Below are positions 8,952-17,071 of a DNA stretch of 38,641 nt, in pieces. A program made the position numbers and the translations under genes. Where the stretch lies: contig DAVB01000005.1 of NCBI GenBank assembly GCA_002505455.1, positions 21,075 through 59,715 of the forward strand, read 5' to 3'. Source of the DNA: Euryarchaeota archaeon UBA52 (lineage in GTDB: Archaea > Thermoplasmatota > Poseidoniia > Poseidoniales > Thalassarchaeaceae). Numbering within the stretch: the stretch's first letter is position 1; each line of letters opens with the position of its first letter. The notes under the pieces were generated by a model, which saw nothing but the letters and a program-made list of their open reading frames with translations, made no database searches and was not told the origin of the DNA.

Positions 8952-10048
8952 GTCTGGGCGATAACATACGCGTAACTCTCTTCGGTGAGAGCCATGGCCC
9001 TTCTGTAGGCGCTCTTCTCGAAGGCATACCCCCGGGAACTAACATAGACAATGACGCTCTAGTAAAGGAGTTGGAACGTAGGAAGCCAGGGAGAAAAGGA
9101 ATGAGTAGGCGCCTTGAAGCAGACCAATGCGAGATTCTTTCCGGAGTTTACGAAGGTCGAGCAACTGGTTGGCCAATATTAATCGTAGCAAGAAACAACG
9201 ATGCCAAATCAAGCGATTATGGCTTTCTTCCAGATCACCCACGCCCGGGTCATGCAGACATGGTTGAGATAGAACGCTCAGGAGGCGCTGCAGATCTAAG
9301 GGGAGGTGGGTCGCAATCCGCCCGTCTCACTCTTGGATTGGTAGCAGCAGCAAGTCAGACTAGACAACTACTGTCGGAAAGAGGGGTTCATGTGAAGGCC
9401 CATCTTCACTCAGTCGGTGACTCTCAATCACGTTCACTACTCGATTTAGATCAGATCGACGAAACTCAAAAGGAGTCCATGCAACGACTTAATTGCCTGG
9501 ATCCGGAGGCCTCAGAGTTATTTTCAAGCGTCATAGAGAGCTCTAGGAAGGAACTCGATTCATTGGGATCTTCTGTAGAATGCATAGTCAGCGGACTCCC
9601 AATCGGAATGGGGGAGCCTTGGTTCGATGGCATCGAACCCGCGCTTGCACGTGCTATGATGGCAATACCAGGAGCACGCGCAGTGGAATTCGGAAGAGGC
9701 ATCCGCGCTTCGAGAATGAAGGGTTCCGAGCACAACGACTCATGGACTCTCCAAAATGACCGTCCAACACCTGAGCCCTCTGCTGGGCACCCTCCAGATG
9801 GAGCTCTTGGAGGACGTTCAACAGGGGCGCCACTTCGTGTAGTCATACACTTCAAACCCCCGAGCAGCATCCCTCGTCCTCAATCCACCCTTCATCTCCC
9901 TAGTGGAGAACAACGGACGTTGAAGGTGACAGGTAGGCACGATCCCGTAATCGGCCCACGAGCCGTTCCAGTGGCTGAGGCCGCTGCCATACTCGTAATT
10001 GCAGACCTTTTGGCTATATCCGATCAGTCTACAGATAACTCTGCATGA
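8948..10048 (+). CDS. aroC: Chorismate synthase
   Basis: About 366 residues. An in-frame GTG lies two codons earlier at 8942, but the ATG at 8948 makes an ATGA overlap with the shikimate kinase stop, matching the neighbouring junctions. Motifs: FGESHGPSVG near the N-terminus, RRKPGRKGMSRR, PDHPRPGHAD, the FMN/substrate element DLRGGGSQSARLT (normally GGGRSSARET), and the C-terminal GRHDPVIGPRAVPVAEA. The enzyme converts 5-enolpyruvylshikimate 3-phosphate to chorismate using reduced FMN. The two changes in the GGGRSSARET motif are unusual. The stop directly abuts the stop of the convergent gene at 10049. Confidence 0.96.
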   Translation: MSLGDNIRVTLFGESHGPSVGALLEGIPPGTNIDNDALVKELERRKPGRKGMSRRLEADQCEILSGVYEGRATGWPILIVARNNDAKSSDYGFLPDHPRPGHADMVEIERSGGAADLRGGGSQSARLTLGLVAAASQTRQLLSERGVHVKAHLHSVGDSQSRSLLDLDQIDETQKESMQRLNCLDPEASELFSSVIESSRKELDSLGSSVECIVSGLPIGMGEPWFDGIEPALARAMMAIPGARAVEFGRGIRASRMKGSEHNDSWTLQNDRPTPEPSAGHPPDGALGGRSTGAPLRVVIHFKPPSSIPRPQSTLHLPSGEQRTLKVTGRHDPVIGPRAVPVAEAAAILVIADLLAISDQSTDNSA

Positions 10049-10975
10049 CTATTCTGCACGACTTTCTTGGAATTTCTGTATCCTTGCTGGAAGGTTGACG
10101 CTGAATGATATCGCTATTATGCCGAAAACCATGGCTGTCCCAAGCGCGACGCCATATACGCTGGTCAACTCAACACTTTCGCTGAGTCTGTTAGATGCAA
10201 CTTCGTCGAAGAATCCTACAAAGGCGGGTATTATGACATTGATGAGGAGCGTGATCAAGGCCACGACTCCTGCAATCGCTGGTGTGGTTCCAAGAGATCG
10301 GTTGTACTTCTGTATGATTCGCTCTTGACCCATGACGTATACTTCTCGAGTTCTGATTGAGGTATCAAGCATCGAGAACCGTATCACACCTGATGAGAGC
10401 TCAATATACATGACTAGGAAAAGAGCATAGAAAATCAGCAAAAGCTTCTGCACCAATTCGTTTCCGATGTTCAGTGCTTCCATTGCAAACTCCACTTTAC
10501 TCCCTGCGAATCTTATGGTGACTAATATCACTGCGACTTGGGATGCCAATATCATGCGCTGATCTCGTTGTAAGACCCCGTACGCCCCCACTGCAATGCC
10601 GCCTATCAACAAAAGATAGTGAATTATACCACTAAACCAAGGTACTCCTAGGACATTCGAGAGCCAGAACCATGCAGTCCCTGAAGAGGGGGTTATCATG
10701 AACGTCACGAGGCCTAGTAACAGTAGCACGGTCACAGATGCAGTCTGTAGACGCACCACAGTCTTATTCGGCGTCAGGAATCTAACAGAGGGGACAAGCG
10801 GACCCCCGAAAAAGGACTCCACCCAGGTGGGTACTTTGGTTTCAGGAACCGCGTCCCTTGGAATTGCAGTGGATTGGGACACCCTTCCAGCAGCCTTCTT
10901 CCTGCTCGGGGCAGAGGATCTTACAGTCTTCCCATCATACAGGTGAGATGTGTCTGATGTAACTTCTTCAGCCAT
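10049..10975 (-). CDS. Multi-pass membrane protein of unknown function, last gene of the MoxR/DUF58 unit
   Basis: 308 residues. Residues 1-65 are polar and Lys/Arg/Ser-rich, probably cytoplasmic. They are followed by about five to six hydrophobic segments (about 77-95, 110-132, 140-155, 172-192, 232-256 and 275-295). A charged region around 198-225 (ending QERIIQKYN) separates the last helices. I do not recognise the family. The GAGGT ribosome-binding site overlaps the stop of the DUF58 gene (gap 10 nt), so the two are co-transcribed. In comparable MoxR/DUF58 clusters the last genes often encode membrane or vWA proteins; any link to complex assembly is inference. Confidence 0.75.
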   Translation of the reverse strand: MAEEVTSDTSHLYDGKTVRSSAPSRKKAAGRVSQSTAIPRDAVPETKVPTWVESFFGGPLVPSVRFLTPNKTVVRLQTASVTVLLLLGLVTFMITPSSGTAWFWLSNVLGVPWFSGIIHYLLLIGGIAVGAYGVLQRDQRMILASQVAVILVTIRFAGSKVEFAMEALNIGNELVQKLLLIFYALFLVMYIELSSGVIRFSMLDTSIRTREVYVMGQERIIQKYNRSLGTTPAIAGVVALITLLINVIIPAFVGFFDEVASNRLSESVELTSVYGVALGTAMVFGIIAISFSVNLPARIQKFQESRAE

Positions 10976-10985
10976 ACAATCTACC

Positions 10986-12281
10986 TCAATATCCTCTTGC
11001 TCCAGCTAGTGCAGTAACCAGCATCATATCAGGCTCCCAGTCCATTATGTTCGCACCAAGGCCTCTGAGTTCAGTCATCAGAATGTCCCGTTCAGTCTTC
11101 AATAATTCATACCCAACCCCATCTAGACGCCTTGCATCAAATTCGAAGTCAATACTACTTGGGGAAAGAACGGTCACCATGAAATTCCTTGCTCGAAGAT
11201 CCCTTACTGCATCGATAATTGTCGGATCGTCTTCAAGTGGGCTGAGGATAATTATCGGGCTCCCTCTGTTGATATGAGGCATGAGTCGATTGGTCACCAC
11301 TCTGAGAGGTGTGTTGCCCTTCGCAACAGCACCAGCAAGCTTGGTAAGGATGACATAGAGCTGCTTCTTACCCGTGTCCCTGTCGATTGAAACAATCTCT
11401 TCACCATAGGTCACAAGGCCCACAGAATCTCGCCTCGCGAGGAAGTGCTGCGCAAGACTGGCAGCAGCTCTGGTGCTGTAAACCAATGAGTTTCTGCTCA
11501 CCGGCCCAGTTTCGCTGATAGCCCTGCTGTCCACGATGAGAATGATGTCGCTGACTGCATCCCGTTCAAATTCATTGACCATCATCTTGCCGCCACTTCG
11601 GGCTGTAGCGTTCCAATTGACTTTCTTCATCGGATCGCCGGGTATGTATTCTCTGAGATTGTAGAAATTAGAGCCTTCCCCCGGATTCCTGATATTCACT
11701 GCGCCGGTGAAGATTTTCGGAACCCTACTTTTGATCATTGCATCTTTTATGTCTTCCATTTTCGGAAAGACAAGGAAGTCATCATAGAGTTGGATTTCTC
11801 GTTCATTGTGAAATAACCCGAATGTATCCTGAATCCTGACACAAACCGGCCCTATGGTGTAAAACCCTCTCAGAGGGGCCTCAATTGTGTACGATATCTC
11901 TGTTTCACGCCTTCCCCCCAATTCCATAAGCACATAATTGGCGCCTTTCTTGATCCTCATGACTTCCGGAACTCTGTCCCTTATCTCAATGATCTTCGGC
12001 ACAGGCGTCCTATTCTGTATTCTTAGAACAACATCAATTTCTCCATCCTCAAAGACTCTTGAAGAGGAGACTTTCCTAAGCGCGGATATCCCTCCAAGTT
12101 GAAGCCCTTCATCAGAATCATTGTCCTCGAGTCTTCGACCTGCAGAGGCCACATCAGCATGCGTCGTTCGAAAGGCCGCATAGGTCAGGAATGAGAGAAG
12201 CACTACGGCCACTGTAACCAACTGCTGATTCCTGAGGACCAGCCCCAGGAGATAGAGCCCGATCGCCAGTGATGCGAACAT
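10986..12281 (-). CDS. DUF58 domain protein (MoxR-associated)
   Basis: 431 residues from ATG 12281. Two N-terminal membrane helices (about 1-40) are followed by a beta-rich region (about 70-190). The DUF58 core then begins with NLREYIPGDPMKKVNWNATA and a vWA-like fold (DIILIVDSRA, about 250). DUF58 proteins pair with MoxR ATPases, and the MoxR gene lies immediately upstream. The start is uncertain. The ATG at 12281 has no well-placed ribosome-binding site, whereas an in-frame CTG at 12305 sits 7 nt after a perfect AGGAGG (12313-12318) and would add eight residues (MAWSRKSA). Function is probably chaperone- or surface-related; the family is biochemically poorly defined. Confidence 0.88.
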   Translation of the reverse strand: MFASLAIGLYLLGLVLRNQQLVTVAVVLLSFLTYAAFRTTHADVASAGRRLEDNDSDEGLQLGGISALRKVSSSRVFEDGEIDVVLRIQNRTPVPKIIEIRDRVPEVMRIKKGANYVLMELGGRRETEISYTIEAPLRGFYTIGPVCVRIQDTFGLFHNEREIQLYDDFLVFPKMEDIKDAMIKSRVPKIFTGAVNIRNPGEGSNFYNLREYIPGDPMKKVNWNATARSGGKMMVNEFERDAVSDIILIVDSRAISETGPVSRNSLVYSTRAAASLAQHFLARRDSVGLVTYGEEIVSIDRDTGKKQLYVILTKLAGAVAKGNTPLRVVTNRLMPHINRGSPIIILSPLEDDPTIIDAVRDLRARNFMVTVLSPSSIDFEFDARRLDGVGYELLKTERDILMTELRGLGANIMDWEPDMMLVTALAGARGY

Positions 12282-12339
12282 CGCTGACTTTCTGCTCCAC
12301 GCCAGTAAAATCCCTCCTATTCAAATGGCAAATAAGACC

Positions 12340-13404
12340 TCAGACCGTAGGCACTGGGACTTGATTCAGGATATCTCGAACGACTTCCTCTGTCTCCAGA
12401 CCCTTGATTTGATGTTCGGGCTTTAGGATGAGTCTATGAGAAACTGCGAGAGTTGCCACAGATTTCACATCATCGGGAGTGATGAAGTCTCGCCCACGCA
12501 TTGCCGCAGCCGCTCTGGATGTCTTCAGAAGAGCCTGAGAACCACGGGGAGAAGAACCAACTAAGACTCGAGGATCCTCCCTAGTTCTGGCAACTACTTC
12601 AACCATGTACATTCTCACTGCTGGATCTACATAGACATCTTCAATGGCTTCCTGCATAGCAACAACTCTGGCAGGATCGGTAATGACGTCTACATCTACG
12701 TCGTCTTTCTTACGCTCGATTCTTCGAGCAAGAATCTCATCCTCATCACCTCTGTCAGGGTATCCAACGCTCATCTTGAACATGAATCGATCTAGCTGTG
12801 CTTCAGGCAGTGGATACGTACCCTCTTGCTCAACAGGATTCTGAGTTGCCATGGTGAGGAACGGTGAAGGTAGTTTGTGAGTTACAGTTCCTATGGTAAC
12901 TTGTTTTTCCTGCATGGCTTCTAGAAGTGCCGCCTGCGTTTTTGGAGGCGCCCTATTAATCTCGTCAGATAGAAGCAGGTTGCAGAAGATCGGTCCCGGC
13001 TTGAATGTGAACTCTCCTTTCTTCGCATCGTATATGTTGGTGCCTGTTATGTCTGCTGGGAGCAAGTCCGGAGTAAATTGGACACGCTTGAAATCGCATC
13101 CAAGGGCATCAGCGAATGTATTTGTCATCAGAGTCTTAGCAAGACCGGGATAATCCTCGAACAGCAGATTCCCATTCGAGAGGATATTTATCATCACATT
13201 GTCGATAACATGAGATTTTCCAATAATCACTTTCTGGACCTCTCCTGAGATGGCCTTCGCGATCGCTCCAACAGCCGTCAAACGTTCGCTCATTTCACCG
13301 CCTCCACGTGCTTCAGCAGCCTTTTTGGCATAACCATCATCTATTTTCTTGGCGTCTTTTTCCTTCTTTTTCATGCCGGCTGGCGGCGCTGGTGTGTCTG
13401 ACAT
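12340..13404 (-). CDS. MoxR family AAA+ ATPase
   Basis: 354 residues. The first 35 residues are Lys/Ala/Glu-rich and precede the AAA+ core. The Walker A variant of the family is DYPGLAKT (84-91). Walker B is SDEINRAPPKTQAALLEAMQE (about 149 onward), sensor 1 is ATQNPVEQEGTYPLPEAQLDRF (about 190-211), and the lid domain includes GSSPRGSQALLK. MoxR ATPases act as chaperones for metalloenzyme or surface-complex maturation and are typically encoded beside DUF58 genes, as here. The start has a good AGGAG 8 nt upstream. It lies 19 nt after the DUF4350 gene. Confidence 0.95.
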   Translation of the reverse strand: MSDTPAPPAGMKKKEKDAKKIDDGYAKKAAEARGGGEMSERLTAVGAIAKAISGEVQKVIIGKSHVIDNVMINILSNGNLLFEDYPGLAKTLMTNTFADALGCDFKRVQFTPDLLPADITGTNIYDAKKGEFTFKPGPIFCNLLLSDEINRAPPKTQAALLEAMQEKQVTIGTVTHKLPSPFLTMATQNPVEQEGTYPLPEAQLDRFMFKMSVGYPDRGDEDEILARRIERKKDDVDVDVITDPARVVAMQEAIEDVYVDPAVRMYMVEVVARTREDPRVLVGSSPRGSQALLKTSRAAAAMRGRDFITPDDVKSVATLAVSHRLILKPEHQIKGLETEEVVRDILNQVPVPTV

Positions 13405-13423
13405 GTTGTACTCTCCTATGTGT

Positions 13424-15061
13424 TCAGTTTGGCTTTCCCCATTTACGTATAGCGACCATTAGTTGTCGCAATTCTTGGGACTGGTAAACGCGAGTTTGAC
13501 TATATGCAAGCTCGACAAGTTTGGGATCATTGATCATCGTTTGAACCTCAGCAGGAGGCTTTAGTGCCAACTGATCCCTAGTCAAATCATAGTGGACCCT
13601 TACCTTTGTGAAAAGTGCCTGCTGGACACGTTCTTTGTATGTCGACGGATCTAATTTGGAAGGCCTTTCTTTGAAACGCGTCAAATCGAATACATGTCGC
13701 CAGTTCTCTTTCTGTGGAACGATCATCATCGATACGAGAAGTAGTAGCCCTACATTCAGTACAACTAACCATTTCAGGAACGGATTTGATGTGAGGAGGA
13801 CCACGGTGCCCATCGATTCTACGAAAGGCGCGGAAAGCCGTCCGGTTGAGTGACGACTTTCATCAAAGACGATCTGATACTGGGACTTGTCATCTCTAAA
13901 GCTAGACGACAATTCTGGGTTTCGATGCTCCATCATATCGAATATAAGAGTCTGGAAGTACGCCGAATTACCAGTCCACTGCCCCTCCGGGATTACATCA
14001 AGCCAACATGAATTCACCGTATCGCAACTCTCTCTTATCCCCTGTGTCTGGGCCTGTTCAAGGTCCCACAACATATTGGACAATGCCTCATCATCAGCGA
14101 CAAATGTGATGCTGCCTGTCACATCCACCTCAGCCACCTCGGTCGTACCGACAAACCCCCCCTGGCTTTCCTGAGGCCTATCATAGGCCTTGACGGGGTA
14201 ATCTGCTCTGATTATGAGTGCCAAGTCTCCCGGAGCAGGATTCCTGTAATCTCCTGCATCACGATTTCCAGCTACATCGATGAAAGCCCCTGATGAGGCT
14301 CTTGCAAGAATCTTGACAGTACGGTGGTCAGGGTCCGCCCGATCCTCTTCAGTTGGTTCAAACTTCAGGCCAGTAGGGGATCTGAACATCACTGGAAGTC
14401 TGCAGTTGGTCATCAGATTATTCCGGATCTGATCGTCCGTACACACTTGACTCAGATATGCTGGCTGCATGGTCCGAACATCTTCCCCGACTGCTGCCGC
14501 TGACCAGACATTCCTCCATGAAGGATCATACGGGTCACCCTCATCATTGTAGACTAGGAAATGTTGGTTTTCATCGAGAAGAGGGTCATCGAAGAATGTG
14601 ACTCCGAATAGCGTTGCCAACTCGTTTGCATGCGAGTTCTCAGATGCAACAATCACCTTGCCTCCGGACTCAGTCACGAAGTCATATATCGCCCGTGCCT
14701 CAGTCTGATCTATGGGCTTTTCCGGGCCCACGATCAATAGCATACTTCTGTGAGGGTCCCTCCAGTCATTGACCAACATCGGCGTCGAAATAGTGTTGGC
14801 CACGTCATATCCGTAGCTAGTCTCTCCAATGCCCCTAGTTACATCTTCCATGAGCGTATCACGCATACTCGAAAGCTGAGCGAATTTTTCCGCATCCGTA
14901 TCCCCGCCATCAACATACGCGGAATAGTATGTTTCATTGGAGAGTACGAAGAACATGGGAAGAATGAGTAGAAGAACTGCAGTTATTGCAAGAGACCAGA
15001 TTACGATTCTATTGAATCGCTCCGCATCTTCACCGGTATTAGCCATGCCGAACTTCCTCAT
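13424..15061 (-). CDS. DUF4350 domain membrane protein
   Basis: 545 residues. One helix near the N-terminus (about 27-45), a large extracytoplasmic region (about 46-425) and a second helix (about 430-452) are followed by a soluble C-terminal tail. The segment IVGPEKPIDQTEARAIYDFV, about 105-130, is typical of DUF4350, which is thought to resemble a GATase/ThuA-like fold. It is the first gene of the DUF4350-MoxR-DUF58-membrane protein series. A second ATG at 15046 has GAGGAAG just upstream and could be the true start, giving a protein five residues shorter. The role is unknown, presumably linked to MoxR. Confidence 0.87.
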   Translation of the reverse strand: MRKFGMANTGEDAERFNRIVIWSLAITAVLLLILPMFFVLSNETYYSAYVDGGDTDAEKFAQLSSMRDTLMEDVTRGIGETSYGYDVANTISTPMLVNDWRDPHRSMLLIVGPEKPIDQTEARAIYDFVTESGGKVIVASENSHANELATLFGVTFFDDPLLDENQHFLVYNDEGDPYDPSWRNVWSAAAVGEDVRTMQPAYLSQVCTDDQIRNNLMTNCRLPVMFRSPTGLKFEPTEEDRADPDHRTVKILARASSGAFIDVAGNRDAGDYRNPAPGDLALIIRADYPVKAYDRPQESQGGFVGTTEVAEVDVTGSITFVADDEALSNMLWDLEQAQTQGIRESCDTVNSCWLDVIPEGQWTGNSAYFQTLIFDMMEHRNPELSSSFRDDKSQYQIVFDESRHSTGRLSAPFVESMGTVVLLTSNPFLKWLVVLNVGLLLLVSMMIVPQKENWRHVFDLTRFKERPSKLDPSTYKERVQQALFTKVRVHYDLTRDQLALKPPAEVQTMINDPKLVELAYSQTRVYQSQELRQLMVAIRKWGKPN

Positions 15062-15110
15062 TTCCCGCCCGGCATAGTAGCCGACAGGCTCTTTGCGGGA
15101 TTCGCGAGGT

Positions 15111-15119
15111 GTTATAGGT
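15111..15119 (-). promoter_or_regulatory. Possible TATA box for the DUF4350-MoxR-DUF58 operon
   Basis: On the minus strand the sequence reads CCTATAAC, centred near 15115. An archaeal start about 27 nt downstream (near 15088) would leave a leader of about 27 nt before the ATG at 15061. This is pattern matching only. The gap 15062-15161 holds no gene. Confidence 0.35.
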
Positions 15120-15161
15120 TGCTGAAACCAGTTTGCAACACCCGACCTCTTAATGTCGGCA

Positions 15162-16073
15162 TTATCTTCGTAATCTTGCTGACATCATGGCAGCAGAAAA
15201 CATGGCTATTATGCTTGGAATGAGTCCTAATGCAGGCAAACCCGTTGTTACAACTTCAACGGTTTCCCCGCCATCATCTCCCTTCCCAGCATCACCACCC
15301 CCTCTGTCGTCGGTGGCAGCTTGAACCTCTATTCGCGTATCGTCACTAGATGTCTGGGACCCCCCGGACCCTTGGGATATCGCTTGAACTTCCACATCGC
15401 AATACTTCGATGGATGGCTAAGAGCCGCCTCGAACACCACATTCGCACTAATTGATCCGCCTACTGCCACCTCCTTGTTAATGAGCTCCGAAACCTGATT
15501 TCCGACGGTTATCAGCGTGCAATCAACTGAAACCTCGACTTCGGAGGCCCTGTCTGCAATATTGCCATTGTTTGAGAGCGTCATACGGAGTATGGTGTCA
15601 GCACCAGCATTAATGGGACCAAGAGGATCGTCTATCTCGATTGATAGCACATGTATGGCTGGAATCTCGATAGCCACATCGTCAGAATTTGTATCTCCAG
15701 GAAGCGCAACAGGTATCCCCTGCCTGGCAGTAACGGTGGCAGTTACCTGGAAGTCTTCGGTTGTCCCGGCAGGATGAGCCATTACGTCAACACCGCTAAT
15801 CACTCCGTCCACAGTGACATTCTGACCCGCGCCGACCGTTACATCCGAAGGGCATGCAATTTGGGCTTCGAATGGTCCGGTGCAGTCCAGAGACACTTGG
15901 ATACTCGTTAAACCATCATTCTCGATTAGTATCGGAACAATCGCCCCTCCTCGATCAGATAGCACGATTTTCTGTATTTCGCCGTCTTCGTCGGCAATTA
16001 CCGCCGACCACCCAGTGATGCCGTCTTGTGCAGCCACTATTATCGCTGAGCTGGATACGAGTAATGAAGCCAT
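15162..16073 (-). CDS. Secreted surface protein with C-terminal LPALG-TM-Arg anchor
   Basis: 303 residues from the ATG at 16073, 2 nt past the stop of the FAD subunit gene. A longer frame from 16232 would overlap that gene by 157 nt and is less likely. The N-terminus (MASLLVSSSAIIVAAQDG) is a signal peptide. The body has two beta-sandwich-like repeats with surface-protein wording (PILIENDGLTSIQVSLDC and ILRMTLSNNGNIADRASEVEVSVDC), similar in style to CARDB/NEW3 domains. A Gly/Asp-rich linker precedes LPALG, a hydrophobic stretch and a terminal RLRR, a tripartite tail like archaeosortase or PGF-CTERM substrates. The function is unknown. Whether it serves the hydroxylase operon or is merely co-transcribed is unclear. 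Confidence 0.72.
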   Translation of the reverse strand: MASLLVSSSAIIVAAQDGITGWSAVIADEDGEIQKIVLSDRGGAIVPILIENDGLTSIQVSLDCTGPFEAQIACPSDVTVGAGQNVTVDGVISGVDVMAHPAGTTEDFQVTATVTARQGIPVALPGDTNSDDVAIEIPAIHVLSIEIDDPLGPINAGADTILRMTLSNNGNIADRASEVEVSVDCTLITVGNQVSELINKEVAVGGSISANVVFEAALSHPSKYCDVEVQAISQGSGGSQTSSDDTRIEVQAATDDRGGGDAGKGDDGGETVEVVTTGLPALGLIPSIIAMFSAAMMSARLRR

Positions 16074-16075
16074 AA

Positions 16076-17071
16076 TCACGCCGATGTAGCGCGATTTGCT
16101 GCTTCCTCCATAGCTCTCTTGGCGAGAACAGACGCCATTTTCTTTCGATATGATGGAGGGAACCACGTATTCAGAACGGGTCGTACCGTTCTCTTGAGTT
16201 CTGCCCCCAGACGTTTGGCTTCCAAGCCCCATTCAGCACCTAAGTCGATAGAATCAACAAGGTCTTTGTGACTTCGGGGGATGCTCTCAAATCCAGTACT
16301 TGCCATATTAAGTCCAGAGATCTTCCCTTCTTCGTCTACTTGAACGGCGAATGCAACCCCGCCTTCTGGAAAATCCCAAGCTTCTCTCTGCCTCAATTTC
16401 TGATAAGAGCCAAACATCGTAGAAGACGATTCTGGAAGCTCAACATGAGTCACAATCTCTCCATTTTTCAGAACATTCCTCGTTATACCGTCCTCTTGGA
16501 AGAATTGTTCCAAAGGCATGTCTCTACGACCTGCACTGGAAGCAAGATGTACCACCGCACCTAAACAAATCAACGCTGGAGCAAGATCACCTTGGTAAGT
16601 AGCCACGCAGAGCTCATTCTGGTTAGGTATAACCCTGCAGTCCGCCCCTGTCCCCTCATCACATTTGTGGCAGTAGTCTATCGAACGACGCCAAGTCTCA
16701 CTTTGATTCAGCCAAAAGCAACGTGTATCCAGACATAGATTGCCACCAAGAGTTCCAGAGCGACGTATCATTATGCTAGCAACACTCGCTGCCGCTTCAG
16801 AAATGAGTGGATGAACATCTGCAGACTCTACGATATCTTGCAGTCTTGCCATAGCACCTATTCTGAATGGCGAAACCCCTCCAATCTCTTCAACGGCCGC
16901 TAGAGAAATGACTTCAGATTTTGGATTAATGCCCCATTTGTAATTAGGAATTAGATCGGTGCCCCCGGAGATCCAATCAAATCCCGTCCCTTCATCAGCT
17001 AGTTTTCTCGCTGTTTCAACGGCTTCATCTATTGTAGACGGAGTATGAATGTTGAATGCAGGGGTCCTCAT
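16076..17071 (-). CDS. Molybdenum hydroxylase FAD-binding subunit with extra [4Fe-4S] loop (HcrB-like)
   Basis: 331 residues, the medium (FAD) subunit of the xanthine dehydrogenase / CO dehydrogenase / 4-hydroxybenzoyl-CoA reductase superfamily. The FAD pyrophosphate motif ISGGTDLIP is at about 35-43. GTLGGNLCLDTRC and the conserved ALICLGA flank a loop of about 45 residues (about 115-160) that xanthine dehydrogenases lack. The loop has the cysteines of RCFW, DYCHKC, ADCR and ELCVA. In Thauera 4-hydroxybenzoyl-CoA reductase the beta subunit carries an extra [4Fe-4S] cluster in such a loop. The start overlaps the large-subunit stop as ATGA. It is likely part of a heterotrimer in the cytoplasm. 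The substrate is unproven. Confidence 0.9.
   Translation of the reverse strand: MRTPAFNIHTPSTIDEAVETARKLADEGTGFDWISGGTDLIPNYKWGINPKSEVISLAAVEEIGGVSPFRIGAMARLQDIVESADVHPLISEAAASVASIMIRRSGTLGGNLCLDTRCFWLNQSETWRRSIDYCHKCDEGTGADCRVIPNQNELCVATYQGDLAPALICLGAVVHLASSAGRRDMPLEQFFQEDGITRNVLKNGEIVTHVELPESSSTMFGSYQKLRQREAWDFPEGGVAFAVQVDEEGKISGLNMASTGFESIPRSHKDLVDSIDLGAEWGLEAKRLGAELKRTVRPVLNTWFPPSYRKKMASVLAKRAMEEAANRATSA

Noticed and set aside
9466..9870. 134-codon open frame on the minus strand
   Set aside because: Shadow of chorismate synthase, with no plausible protein features.
16074..16232. Longer N-terminus for the secreted protein
   Set aside because: It would overlap the FAD subunit gene by about 157 nt and bury the signal peptide; the ATG at 16073 is better.
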